The translations under genes and the position numbers were made by a program. 64,000 nt of DNA from Lucinisca nassula (Eukaryota; Mollusca; Bivalvia; Lucinida; Lucinidae). The notes beneath the pieces are model-generated. The model worked only from the letters and a program-made list of their open reading frames with translations. It had not been told where the DNA came from and did not search any database. Below, piece after piece: positions 10,155 to 20,791 of this stretch (positions are counted from its first letter, which is position 1; each line of letters begins with the position of its first letter). The DNA lies in the NCBI GenBank assembly GCA_963580285.1, contig CAUZLF010000699.1:62001-126000 (forward strand). Reading direction: 5' to 3'.

Positions 10155-10433
10155 ATATTCAGGAGATTATAATTATAAGCTTCTAGCTTACTCTCAAATC
10201 CTGTTGCATACTGTTGTAACTGTTGTTCACATAGAGAAAGCCATAAATATTGTTTTAACTAATCCAACATATTCAGCAGGATAAGGGTTAAAGAAAAAAG
10301 AAATATTAGCCCCATTATACCTTCTGAGTCACCCTCTTGTCCTGGCTCTTTGGTTAACCCTCAGTTGCTCAGACTATCCTTGTCTCAAACAAATTTCCCA
10401 AAGGCGTTCGAGTCATCAAAATTTGACTGTATA

Positions 10434-10646
10434 CTAACTCTTATCTTGCTGTTCACGACAACCCATATCTTTGGAAACAGTGTAGATCCAGATCAGATGG
10501 CTTCTGAAGAAGCCATCTGATCAGGATCTACACTGTTTGACATTCAGTTTATGAATTTGTAGGAATAAATTACATGAAGAAATCTGATTGGTTCAAAGTC
10601 AGAAATGGGTGTGGCTTAACTGAATATTCAGCAAGAGAAGGGCTAA
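10434..10646 (+). mobile_element. TTAA MITE, 'TATCCTGCTG' family (CTAA ends)
   Basis: It is bounded by CTAACTCTTATCTTGCTG and CAGCAAGAGAAGGGCTAA. The hairpin core is nearly perfect. The target has diverged to CTAA on both sides. Confidence 0.75.
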
Positions 10647-10789
10647 AGGGGTTTTAGCTTTGCAACATTCCCCGCTGTGCTGAGTGGTTGTATTGTGTTT
10701 GCTGTTGTGTTGTAGGATCACACAGCAATTGTTTGTCCCTGCAGTGTGGTGCTTCTATCAGAACTTTGCTGTTTGGATAATCAGAACTT

Positions 10790-11150
10790 TTTATGGAGGA
10801 TCTTACATGAGTGTTCATGTATTATTGAATTTATTAAACGAGTTGAGGAAAGGGGATAAAATGCGAGGCTTTTTATCCTATTTCCTCCACAAGTTTAATA
10901 AATTCAATTAAACATGAGCACGAATGCAATAATCTATTCATCATATGATATTTAAAACGTATTTTATTCACGATTTCTTCACATAAATTTCAATATTCCG
11001 CCATAAGTAAACGCGGGGGCCTTAAGATCGTCGTACATGTAACGTTACGGGGCATATCTAACTAATTTGCATATTTAATCCACTAGTGGATTATCGAATT
11101 TATAAATGGCGTTATTACATTCTCAGACGCAACGTCATATGATAAAGAGG
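10790..11150 (+). mobile_element. Foldback element, ~350 bp
   Basis: The left part is a long hairpin (about 10816-10917: GTATTATTGAATTTATTAA paired with TTTAATAAATTCAATTA). To its right is sequence with AACGTTACG and AATCCACTAGTGGATT. The same element lies in reverse orientation at 59604-59965. The repeat pair shows this is mobile DNA, not a gene, despite an open frame over the hairpin. Confidence 0.7.
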
Positions 11151-11244
11151 GGATAACACATTCACCATTATACGGGCACCATGTCCTTAGGCATTTAATT
11201 CTTAACATAAAAACTAGCCCTAGAAAGTCCCTCTTTGACCTGAA

Positions 11245-11465
11245 GATGCCATGAAAAATTGCATCTGATAATATCATCTGTTTATGTCGTCTGCTGCATC
11301 TTCTTGCTGACTTTCAAATATATTTTTGATTACTAGCAAACAGTATGGACCCTGATCAGACTAAAGGAGCAGTCTGATCTCGGTCTACACTGTTTGTAAA
11401 AATGACTTTTAAAGTAACTGGCAGATGACAAAGCAGACGACAATTGTTGTAATTCCAGGCATATT
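11245..11465 (+). mobile_element. MITE, 'AAGATGCC' family
   Basis: It starts GAAGATGCCATGAAAAATTG and ends ACGACAATTGTTGTAATTCC, with a core hairpin at about 11335-11397. The TTAA sites have decayed. Confidence 0.65.
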
Positions 11466-11726
11466 AAAATGATGTAATCTATGTGCATTAATTATAGTGA
11501 ATACTGTAATTCTACCCATACCCAAAAATAATGACAAGAGACAGTCAACCTATCAGTGCTGTTAGGTCTTTGAGTGTAAACATTTAACACATAGAATGAG
11601 TTCGAGCATTAACTAGATGACACTTTTATTAGCCTTTACTCCTTTGTAAAAGAAATTTGCAACCAATCAATGCCAATGAAACAAAAATCACTGGTTCTTG
11701 TGTTCTGCTGTTCTTCAGGGAAAACG

Positions 11727-11787
11727 GAACCAGTCAACCATAGTCTGACCATCCTGTTAGGATGGTCAGTCTATGGTTGCCTGGTTC
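11727..11787. repeat. Perfect-looking 61-bp palindrome
   Basis: The arms read GAACCAG(T)CAACCATAG and their complement, around an ATCCTGTTAGGAT apex. It would form a long hairpin if transcribed. No flanking duplication or relation to the other hairpin cores was seen. Confidence 0.6.
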
Positions 11788-12191
11788 TCAGAAACTAGTC
11801 AAGAGGGTTAATCCTCAAAGCCACTCATACTCATTTTAGGATGCAACATTTTGAAAGTCATCTTTGAACTGTCACTCTTATGTACAATGCTATAACTACA
11901 TTATGATGAAGTGTTATGAAGATAAAAAATATTTTAGTATATTTATATCTTTTGCAGTCATTTCAGTTTTCATTGTCTGGCACTCATCCTTCTTTTTATG
12001 CAGTTTTGATATAAATACAATAATGTATGAATACAAAATGGTTTCTGAATGTCATAATGTTGCAATAGAAGATAATGCAACTTCACATGCTTTGCAGAAA
12101 TGGTTTTCCAGCGATTGTTTTTTACTGGGTTGTAAGGTTATAATGCATGAAACGCTAGTGATATTAATGCTGTGTCCTAACGTTTTTTCAG

Positions 12192-12296
12192 GTGATGAAT
12201 GTCGGACAGAAAGAGAGTTACCGCCCTTGATGCTGAGTTCAGATTTTCAATGCAAGAATTTTAGTTTTGGCAATCACTACTTTCATCTTCATGGAG
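12192..12296 (+). CDS. Ankyrin-domain gene, exon (first firm one)
   Basis: The exon has a T-rich acceptor (CTAACGTTTTTTCAG) and a donor GTAAAT. It begins and ends in phase 1 and encodes about 35 residues, starting DECRTERELPPLML and ending NHYFHLHGG across the junction. The last codon (G|GT, Gly) is completed exactly by the exon at 17344, which supports both. Three cysteines or histidines occur but no recognisable motif. Upstream exons must exist, since the exon starts inside a codon. The frame stays open upstream into the intron, which makes the open stretch look longer than the exon is. Confidence 0.65.
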
Positions 12297-12475
12297 GTAA
12301 ATTTATCAAAGTCTCATCTTTGTCACACCTGCTTTTATAGCATGGTGCAATATAGGGATATGCTTTTCTTTCCATTTGTTCATTGTCAATCCAGCTGTCA
12401 AAATTTACCATAACTCTACATCCCACCTCAATGGTCAATTCCATTTCTCAAGAATGTAAGAGCTTCATTGATGGT

Positions 12476-12592
12476 ACACCAAAACCTCTTTATAACTATT
12501 AATGGGGTCCAAAGCAGAAACCGTGTTAGTTACACAACCGTGTTATATCCAAACAAAAATGTAAAGATTATTTAGAAAAAAATGACCATTTA
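12476..12592 (+). mobile_element. MITE fragment, 'CACCACAACCTC' family
   Basis: It contains ACCAAAACCTCTTTATAACT and AACCGTGTTATATCC. Relatives are at 21850-21985, 28560-28790 and 51215-51400, and the large copy is at 57016-58112. Confidence 0.55.
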
Positions 12593-12730
12593 TTGGTTTC
12601 ATTGGATGACAGGGCTTGAGATGTCATTTCATCTCAATGTCGGGTAAAAATTCCACAAAATTGGAAGCAGCATCTCCAAAATGACCTATACAGTGTTGAC
12701 GGGGATGTTAAACCTCAATTCAAACAAATG
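12593..12730 (+). mobile_element. Family B SINE, 3' half
   Basis: It runs from TTGGTTTCATTGGATGACAG to the CAATTCAAACAAA tail and is truncated at the 5' side, next to the MITE fragment. Confidence 0.75.
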
Positions 12731-12759
12731 TTCAAGTCCATTTCTCAAGAACTATAAGG

Positions 12760-13140
12760 TGGGAGTTGGGTCCGTGCGAATGTGCTTTGTAGCTTTCAGT
12801 GTTGGGGCATTCTTCTGCCTTGGCTTCAGTAGGGCAAGGGCCTGTGGTGCTGGCAGCAGGTGTGGGATAAGGGGCTGTTTTTTTTAAGCTCAAATGCTCT
12901 TGGGGAGCTTATAGTATACACAGTGTCCATCATCATCATTGTCTGTGTCTTTGTATCTGCGTCTGGGTCATCGCCATTTTCAAACAACATATCCTCTGAA
13001 ACTACTTGGCCAACGGAAACCAAATTGCATGTGGAGCCTCCATGGGGAGGGAGAACAAAAGTTTGTTTGTTAGAATGACCGCCATGCCCATATATCTTAA
13101 AACCTTTAAAAATCTTCTCAGGAACCAAAATTTAATTGTC
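12760..13140 (-). repeat. HINE core fragments
   Basis: It contains GGGGAGCTTATAGTATACAC (compare the element start at 61527) and ATTGCATGTGGAGCCTCCAT (compare cores at 42840 and 43290). No complete ends. Open frames on both strands are repeat-derived. Confidence 0.5.
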
Positions 13141-13160
13141 TATGATCTTGAAACTTGGTA

Positions 13161-13187
13161 GAATAGAATAGAATAGAATAGAATAAA
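13161..13187. repeat. (GAATA)n microsatellite
   Basis: About five pentanucleotide units (AGAATAGAATAGAATAG...). The following 200 bp up to 13400 is unassigned. Confidence 0.8.
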
Positions 13188-13545
13188 GTTTATTTCCAAT
13201 CATGGGCCACCATGTGGCAGCATATTAATCACAATTTATAATAATAAAGCAACAACTCAAAATAAACTCTGTAAATACTGTAAAACAACTAAAGCTTGAT
13301 TCTGATTAGTCAAAAACAATTAAATAAGGCACAAGTTAAGTACAGCATCCCACCATCGGGATGCGGTCAGGCAAACAATGATAACCACGACCAGTAATAA
13401 CACAATGTGGCAACTAATCAGGGCCATCACTATTCGCCTGACACGCAAATCTACTGCCACAGGTGTCAGTCACGCCCCCTAGATCCCACATACATTCCTC
13501 CAGTCTCCAACCTACATCTTCCCTCGATTCAAGTTGTTGGAAGGG

Positions 13546-13759
13546 AAGGAAAAAAAAAAAAAAAAAAACACCTCCACTTTCTACCCCAACCATTCCCGGA
13601 CAAATTCCACCCCAACACCAGCCAGGCGCCAGACACACACACACAAAAAAAAAAAAAAAAAGCAGGCCGACCGAGCCCCACAGTGAGGCATAATTGCATC
13701 CCCACGCCCAACCCAAATAAGGCACCGAACTAACGTTCATCGCCGAAACTAGACCAGTG

Positions 13760-13816
<57 letters not shown>

Positions 13817-13832
13817 CGCAAAAACAACCCCC

Positions 13833-13863
<31 letters not shown>

Positions 13864-13868
13864 AAAAG
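13546..13868. repeat. Homopolymer tracts, likely mis-assembled
   Basis: Two A-runs, then a run of more than 50 Gs (13760-13816) and about 30 Cs, then A again. The text after the A-run (GCAGGCCGACCGAG...CAGTGAGGCA) is repeated after the C-run at 13868-13895 in a slightly different form, next to the gap. This looks like polymerase/assembly noise or unresolved duplication. Confidence 0.7.
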
Positions 13869-13902
13869 CAGGCTGACCGACAGTGAGGCACAATTGCATC
13901 CC

Positions 13903-14102
13903 NNNNNNNNNNNNNNNNNNNNNNNNNNNNNNNNNNNNNNNNNNNNNNNNNNNNNNNNNNNNNNNNNNNNNNNNNNNNNNNNNNNNNNNNNNNNNNNNNN
14001 NNNNNNNNNNNNNNNNNNNNNNNNNNNNNNNNNNNNNNNNNNNNNNNNNNNNNNNNNNNNNNNNNNNNNNNNNNNNNNNNNNNNNNNNNNNNNNNNNNNN
14101 NN
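13903..14102. other. Assembly gap of 200 N
   Basis: There are exactly 200 Ns. A round number suggests a placeholder, so real spacing, and possibly orientation, across it is unknown. The translated frames that cross it are meaningless. Confidence 0.97.
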
Positions 14103-14199
14103 GTTTTATATATGCAGGCAGTGTGCACCAACCAGAATCGCTGCATGGCGACCCTAATGAGCACACACAGCATACGTTTGCATGGCCAAAGAAAAGCCG

Positions 14200-15262
14200 T
14201 ATGCAGCATATGGACCCCGTGGGGGGTGGGGGGCCAAGAATCAAAGTTTTCAGAACATTGGTGTGTAACATATCAAAACAAGTGGCATGATGTGAAGAAT
14301 ACATTACAATTGAAATTGACCCCCCTGGTCAATGTGGAGGAAATCCCCACCATACCCCCCCCCCCCCCCCCCCATAACGATTACCGGATAACTCTGCTAG
14401 AGATAGAAACTTGAAACCTTGGGAACCGATAGATATTTGGTCTGGGGAGTGCATGACACTTTTGGAATTTTGATCTCACCCCTTGGGGCAAAGCCAGGGG
14501 GAAGGGCCCTGGGTTGGGGTCAAAATAAAAAATTTCCGAACATGATCGTGTAACATATCAAATCGAATAAGTTGATGAGTAAAATACATTGCAGTCAAGA
14601 TTTGACCTCTCTGGTTAATGTGGAGATCACCACCTGTAAAAAAACAAACATTCCACCTCCATAACGATAACTGGATAAACTCCACCTAGACTGTTAGAAA
14701 TAGAAACTTGAATCCTGGGGAACTGATGGATCTTTGGTCTGGACAGTGCATGACATTTTCCCAATTTTGATTCCATCTCGGGGGGAGGTGGCCCAGGGGG
14801 TTGAAAATCAATGTTTTCAGAACATGGTCATGTATATAAAATAAAGGCCTTGAAACCTTGGGAACTGATAGATATTTGGTCTGGACTGCATGACAATATC
14901 TGAAATTTGATCTCATCCCTTGGGGCAGAACCAGGGACTGGGACTCTGGGTGGTCAAAATCAAAATTTTCAGAACATGGTCGTGAAACATATCAGATCGA
15001 ATGACTTGATGAATAGAATGCATTGCAATCAAGATTTGACCCCTCTGGACAATGTGGAGGTCACCAGACTGAGAGGTAAAAAAAACATACCCCCTCTGTA
15101 TCGGTTAGACCGTTAGAGAGAGAAACTAGAATCCTGGGGAACTGATAGATCTTTGGTCTGTAGAATGCATGACACTTCCAGAATTTTGATCCCATCCCAG
15201 GGGGTGGGGCCAGAGGGTGGAGCCCCAGGGGACCAAAACTCAAAGTTTTCAGAACATGGTAA
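14200..15262 (-). repeat. Tandem array of ~285-bp modules
   Basis: The string TTTTCAGAACATGGTC and its variants recurs at about 14245, 14530, 14813, 14962 and 15246. Each is preceded by a G/C-rich block (CCTTGGGGC...GGGG) and followed by AACATATCA and TTGACCCCTCTGG. One unit is short (about 149 bp). It resembles the core arrays of HINE elements, but the ends are not visible, and the left part may run into the gap. Confidence 0.6.
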
Positions 15263-15269
15263 GACGGAG

Positions 15270-15480
15270 TGATTCTAGTTCACGGAGATGAAATGACATC
15301 TAAAGCCCTAACACCCCAAAAAACCACAAGGATTTAAGGAACGGTCTAACTGGAACCACTTTTCCTAGGCAGGCTTAGACCTTCTAAGCAGTTCCCCATT
15401 TTTCAAGTTTGGTTTGTTTTTGCTCAGCGTGGAAGCATCATACATCCCTGTCTATTTCTCCAAGCCCTGATGGGTGGGGG
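15270..15480 (-). mobile_element. Family B SINE, degenerate
   Basis: It retains GATGAAATGACATCTAAAGC, AGGCAGGCTTAGACCTTCTA and GGAAGCATCATACATCCC, with the middle rearranged. Confidence 0.55.
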
Positions 15481-15539
15481 TGCTGACTTACGTGAAGTGT
15501 CAGTTAGTTACCTGACGTGTGAAGTGTCAATCAGTTACC

Positions 15540-15640
15540 ATATGTATTCAGACATACAGTCCTGGCAAACAGTATAGACCAAGATGAGATGCTGCAAATC
15601 TTGGCATCTCATCAGGGTCTGTACCATTTGCCTCTCATTC
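15540..15640. repeat. MITE hairpin core
   Basis: An imperfect inverted repeat, AACAGTATAGACCAAGATGA and TCATCAGGGTCTGTACCATT, around GATGCTGCAAATC. Core only. Confidence 0.5.
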
Positions 15641-15753
15641 AGTTATTTTTAGACACATCATCTGGTAGTAAATTATACTTGTTCAAATTTTGGATCAAGT
15701 ACAGGCAGTAGTTGAGGTCTTTGAATATATAGGGTAAATGTGGTACACCCCTT

Positions 15754-17097
15754 TTAACGCTTAGCATGCTGGGTATTTTTATGTCCCCGGTAGCGATAGA
15801 CATATTGTTTTTGCTGTGTCTGTTTGTTTATTGGTTTGTACTGGACAACTTTAACGTTGGTCATAACTTTTGAACTGTTGGAGGTAGAGTATTCATATAT
15901 GGCATGAAGGTTCCTTGTTACAAGAGCTTCACATTCATGCAAAAAAATTTGACCTTGACCTTTGACATACTTAAAAGAAAAAAAATAACATTGGTAATAA
16001 CTTTTGAACCACTTGAAATACAGCCTTTGTTGGTTATTACGTGGACAACTTTAACGTTGGTCATAACTTTTGAACCGTTGGAGGTAGAGTATTCATATAT
16101 GGCATGTAGGTTCCTTGTGACAAGAGCTTTACATTCATGCAAACAAATTTGACCTGTGACCTTGACCTTTGACCTATTTAAAAGAAAAAATAACATTGGT
16201 CATAACTTTTGAACCGCTTGAGATACAGCCTTCATATTTGGAATGTATCTTACTTGTGACAAAAGATTCACATTCATGCAAAAAATTTTGACCTGTGACC
16301 TTGACATTGACCTTTGACCTACTTAATATAAAAAAATTACATTTTGGTCATAACTTTTGAACCATTTGAGATACAGCCTTCATATTTTGCATGTAGGTTC
16401 CTTGTGACAAGAGCTTTATATTCACACAAAAAAATATGACCTGTGACTTTGACCTTTGACCTACATAAAAGAAAAAGTTAACATTGGTCATAACTTTTGA
16501 ACCGTTTGAGATACAGCCTTAATATTTGGCGTGTAGGCTCATTGTAACATGAGCTTTACATTCATTCAAAAAATTTTGACCTGTGACCTTGACCTTTGAC
16601 CTACTTAAAAGAAAAAACATTTTGCTCATAACTTTCGAACCATTTGGGATAGAGCTTTCATATTTGGCACGTATGTTCCTTGTGATAAGAGCTTTACATT
16701 CATGCAAAATTTTTGACCATGACCTTGACCTTTGACCTACTTAAAAGAACAAATAAAATTGTTAATAACTTTCGAACCGTTTAAGAGAGAGCCTTCATAT
16801 TTGGCATGTAAGTTCCTTATACCAAGGGCTTCCCACTCAAACCATTAATCTTGACCTGTGACCTTGACTTTGAACTGTGACTAACTTTGAAAAAAATGAC
16901 CATGCCCGGGGACATGTTAGTGTTTCACAAACACATCTTGTTTTTTCTGCAGCAGAGATTATTTTTCTAATTTTCCCAAGAAACAGGATTTGACATCTCA
17001 TGCAAATTGTCCTATGAAATCCTGTTTGGGGGAAAAATAAGAAAAGTATCATCAGTTTGTTGTCTGCTATATTAGCCCACTGCATGCTGAAGATTAA
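15754..17097 (+). mobile_element. TTAA element with AGCATGCTG ends, split by a HINE
   Basis: The left end is TTAACGCTTAGCATGCTGGG and the right end CCCACTGCATGCTGAAGATTAA. These inverted repeats match the element at 46611-47154. Most of the length is the HINE nested at 15780-16915. Between 16916 and 17070 lies a further foldback (GAAACAGGATTTGACATC...AATCCTGTTTGGGGG). Confidence 0.6.
15780..16915 (-). mobile_element. HINE/pearl-like element, ~150-bp cores
   Basis: The terminal inverted repeat is ATGTCCCCGG (15781-15790) and CCGGGGACAT (16906-16915). A hairpin, TATGTC...GACATA, lies at the low-coordinate end. About seven core modules follow, each with CATAACTTTTGAACCGTTTGA, an ATTCATGCAAA stretch, and TGACCTTGACCTTTGACC. 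The microsatellite is short and degraded. On the minus strand the order is 5' end, cores, hairpin 3' end. Confidence 0.7.
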
Positions 17098-17343
17098 AGA
17101 AGTGCCCAGTTTACAAGAAAGAAGACAGTAAATAGTCTTCCATGTAAAAATTCCTTATGTATCCATTCACATATAAATGGCACAATCAGGGTTTTCTTTA
17201 CGTCTCAAATCTTAATTTCGTGTATTAAAGTATTGTGAAATTTTAGAATTTGGGCGCCTCAAACTGGTGAGTGGCCACTTAAGAAATATCTTTTTGAAAA
17301 CCCTGCACCATCTTTTGTAATTGCTGTACTTTTTGTTTTGCAG

Positions 17344-17515
17344 GTATTTTGTTAGATTTAGAGACAGACACTTTAGAAGAAGCATCAAGCTCATTTGCAG
17401 AAGCTCATGATGGCATTATGAAAGAGGCTATAGCTTACCTGGGCAAGTTGTTGGAACTGGAAAACACCATGATGGAGCATTATAAAGTACCAACGACAAC
17501 TATTGATGGGAAAAG
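17344..17515 (+). CDS. Ankyrin-domain gene, helical exon
   Basis: The exon lies between a strong acceptor (CTGTACTTTTTGTTTTGCAG) and a donor GTGAAC. It enters in phase 1 and leaves in phase 2. It encodes about 57 residues: DLETDTLEEASSSF, then a helix-like stretch with alternating hydrophobics (IMKEAIAYLGKLLELENTMM), then VPTTTIDGK. Its end (AA AG|) is completed by the first base of the exon at 20608 (AG|C, Ser). The helical part might mediate protein contacts. I do not recognise a named domain. Confidence 0.75.
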
Positions 17516-17575
17516 GTGAACTTACAACACAAACTCATATCAACCCTCTCTGTAAACAGCCTTCCTTAGGCTAAT

Positions 17576-19139
17576 TATAGCCCCGCTTTGAAAAAGAGGG
17601 CTATATTGGATTTGCCATGTCCTTCTGTCATTCCGTAATTCCGTGATTCCGTTAATTTGTGTTGGCTCCATAACTTTGTATCTGCTTAACATATTTTCAT
17701 GAAACTTCACACAAATGTTAAACACCATAAGACAATGTGCAGAGCGAAGGAATTATAACTGTGGATTGCCTACTTTTGGAGTTATTGCCCTTTGAACATT
17801 TTCCGTAATTCCGTAATTCCGTGATTCCGTTAATTTGTGTTGGCTCCATAACTTTGTATCTGCTTAACATATTTTCATGAAACTTCACACAAATGTTAAA
17901 CACCATAAGACAATGTGCAGAGCGAAGGAATTATAACTGTGGATTGCCTACTTTTGGAGTTATTGCCCTTTGAACATTGAAAAATGGCAATTTTAATTGT
18001 GTCCGCTTCATAACTCGAAAACCGTTTGAGATATTTTTAGGAAACTTCACACAAATGTTAAGCACTATGAGACAATGTGCAGAGCGCAGGAACCATAACT
18101 CTGCATTGCTTATTTTTGGAGTTATTGCCCTTTGAACATTGAAAAATGGCAATTTTAACAGTGTCCGCTTCATAACTCGAAAACCGTTTGAGATAATTTC
18201 ATGAAACTTCACACAAATGTTAAGCACTATGAGACAATGTGCAGAGCGCAAGAACCATAACTCTGGTTTTCGTATTTTCTGTGTGTCTGTCTGTGTGTCT
18301 GTCTGTGTCTGTTAACAATTTTCGTGTCCGCTCCATAACTTTAAAACCCATTCACATATTTTCATGAAACTTCACACAAACATTAAACACCATGAGATGG
18401 TGTGCAGAGTGCAGGAACCATAACTCTGGATTGCCTAATTTTTGAGTTATTTCCCTTTGAATATTGAAAATATCAATTTTAGCCGTCTTTGCTCGATAAC
18501 TCAAAAACCGTTTGAGATAATTTTATGAAACTTCACACAAATGTAAAGCACCATATTACGTGTGCAGAGCGCAGGAACCCAAACTCTGGATTGTCTACTT
18601 TTTCAGTTATAGGCTTTTGAATATTAAAAAATGGCAATTTTAACTATGTCCGCTCCATAACCGTTTCTGATATTTTCATGAAACTTCAAATAAATGAAAA
18701 GCACCTTGAGATGATGTGCAGAGTGCAGGAACCATAACTCTGGTTTGCCTACTTTAGGAGTTATTGCCCTTTGAACATTTAAAAAGGCAATTTTGACTGT
18801 GTCGGCTCCATAACTCACAAACCATTTGAGATATTTTCATGACACTTCACACAAGTGTAAAGCACCATGAGACAATGTGCAGAGCGCAGGAACCCTGACT
18901 CTGATTTGCCTACTTTAGGAGTTATTACCCTTTGAACATTGAAAAATGGAAGATGAAATTTAGTATAAACATGGACATTCTGGTAATGTATCATGCTCAT
19001 TGAAATGAGGGACAAGGGCTCACAACTCTTAGAGTTTTTCCAGATAATGTAAAATTTTCAACAGTTATTTCTTGTTCATAACTGTTTTCTCTGCAGCTTA
19101 AATAACTTTCTTCTCTGACAGCGCTGAAGCGGGGCTATA
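17576..19139 (-). mobile_element. HINE/pearl-like element, ~160-bp cores
   Basis: The ends TATAGCCCCGCTT (17576-17588) and AAGCGGGGCTATA (19127-19139) are a perfect 13-bp inverted repeat. The left end also folds locally (TATAGCCC with GGGCTATA at 17598-17605). About nine core modules follow, each with CCATAACTC(G)AAAACCGTTTG, ATGAAACTTCACACAAATGT and TGCAGAGCGCAGGAACCATA. Two early modules (17640-17940) are near-identical recent duplicates. A short GTCT microsatellite is inside at 18280. It sits in the intron after the exon at 17344. Confidence 0.8.
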
Positions 19140-19189
19140 GTCAGATCCTCTGACAGCTCTAGTTTAGAAGATGGCAAATTGTTAGTGTT

Positions 19190-19300
19190 TTAATCCCCCG
19201 ACCGAATAGGTTTGGGGGATATAGCGATCAGCCTGGCGTCAGTCCCTAGATGCAGCCCCAGATTGAAAAGAAAGGGCTTTCATGTGGCTACATGATTGCA
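19190..19300 (-). repeat. HINE end fragment
   Basis: A hairpin, ATCCCCCGACCGAATAGGTT with its partner TTGGGGGAT, resembles the low-coordinate ends of the other elements. Neither microsatellite nor core follows, so it is a truncated end. Confidence 0.45.
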
Positions 19301-19359
19301 CTGATTTCAATCTTCAATTTGTACATTTTTGTGTGCACATGCTTATATGGCATAATTCC

Positions 19360-20560
19360 ATTATAATAATATGCCACTGTTATTTATTCTAACACAGCAC
19401 GCCTATATAGGCAATGGAAAATAACTGTGTTTTATTCTACAACAAATCATGGCAAGGAAGAGCATGACGAGTGACATCATTAAAAACTGCAAATTTATGA
19501 CGTCACTAGTCGATTTCCTTGACGTAAGAAGGTGTAACGTCACATTCTTGCATCAAAAATGTTAGGAAAGGATATACATGCATGTGTTTCAGTCGATAAT
19601 TTTAGCGAGATTTCTTCTAACAATGGCGCAAAGTTGTGAGATTTTGAAGGAAACAACAGCATTATTGCTGGTTTTCAGCCTGTTAGAATCGAAATAGATC
19701 AGCTCTACTTTGTGACAAATCACACGCGCTACGCGCTTGTGATTTGATCTACTTTACAACTGACCTCCAAACTGTGATTTATTACTCAACAAATCACAGC
19801 TAGAGCTGATCTATTTCTTAAGTAAACAATGTCATGGCATAATGGTGATATGACCACATGTGTGATAATATAGGGATCAACCATGGTTTTCATGCATTAA
19901 CATTTGCCGGATCCCGAGGAAGCCGTTTGAAAATGAGGCAACTAGGCCGAATGTTCAAATACCTTCCAAGGGATCCAGCAAATGTTAATGCAATGAAATA
20001 AACATGTATGATGGTTGTTAATGCATAACATGATTCCGACAGCAAAGGTAAACTCCGTATAAACTCTTCAGCTGCAACTGGCAAACCAACATAGTGGCTA
20101 GTTCAGAATGTTGTTTTCAATGATGTTGTTACGCAGTAACCCTCTGATGTCGTCACAGAACTCTAAAACGTTAAGTTCAGGGCAATAACATTACGTTGCT
20201 TAACTTAACATAAACAAAGCAAGTCCCATCTTGCCATTACAAAAACTCAAAATCCATGTTCAAACAGCACGTGAAATACATTATTTGAATATGTGTTTTG
20301 TTGTTTGAGCACGGCTTTCGGTCCATTCGACAATGGCTTCAAACAGCCATCCGCATAGGTATTTATGCAAGAAAATATGTTTACTGGCATGTTATGTATA
20401 TGACGCTGTCTGTGACGATACTACTGTTTTCTGTTGAATTTCTTCGGCAATAAAATATAATTTAAAATTGTCATATGATAAACAGAATCTTACACTTATG
20501 GTCATTTCATGTAAAAAAAATGAGACTTGAAGGAGTCTGGTTTCATAAATTTCATATGAA
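19360..20560. mobile_element. Probable decayed DNA element with internal inverted repeats
   Basis: Two inverted-repeat pairs stand out: GAAATAGATCAGCTCTA (19690) with TAGAGCTGATCTATTTC (19800-19816), and CATTAACATTTGCCGGATCC (19896) with GGATCCAGCAAATGTTAATG (about 19971-19990). Several TGACGT-type motifs occur at 19465-19545. No coding sequence. Ends could not be fixed. Confidence 0.4.
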
Positions 20561-20607
20561 ATGACCACACCGGGTAAAAGCTACTATATATCTCTTGTTC
20601 TCTTCAG

Positions 20608-20791
20608 CTACTATGTGATGTGTCTACAGTTTGAGACATTCTACCCCACCAACCCTCAGAAACCACTGTGGGTTAAAGTCTATTATGAAGAGCTTAACAA
20701 ACTGAAGCCCAAAAAGCTACCCATGAATGACATCCACCTGCATGAACAGTTCAAGAAATACTTTGGTTATAAGAAAGCCATCAAATGCAAG
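20608..20791 (+). CDS. Ankyrin-domain gene, aromatic/Lys-rich exon
   Basis: The acceptor is TCTTGTTCTCTTCAG; the donor is a modest GTAAAA. The exon enters in phase 2 and leaves in phase 0. It encodes 61 residues rich in Tyr, Phe and Lys: YYVMCLQFETFYPTNPQ, PLWVKVYYEELNKLKPKKLP and HLHEQFKKYFGYKKAIKCK can be read. Phase agrees with both neighbours. The intron directly after it is a minisatellite that repeats the exon-end/donor sequence; using the next donor-like site at 20825 would add 33 nt (11 residues) in frame. No named domain recognised. Confidence 0.8.

Larger units (their letters stand above)
9545..10291 (+). mobile_element. TTAA MITE carrying two nested elements
   Basis: The left end is TTAACCCTTATCCTGCTG at 9545 and the matching right end TTCAGCAGGATAAGGGTTAA is at about 10272-10291. 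Between them lie a tRNA-Thr SINE (9701-9864) and a second complete copy of the same MITE (9941-10154), which sits at an internal TTAA of the first. About 110 bp at 10155-10262 is unexplained. Confidence 0.65.

Noticed and set aside
11864..12340. A 158-residue open frame taken as one gene
   Set aside because: Only 12192-12296 is bounded by splice sites and joins the next exon in phase; the upstream part is AT-rich intron.
13414..14304. 296-residue frame with poly-Pro and X residues
   Set aside because: It runs through homopolymers and the 200-N gap.
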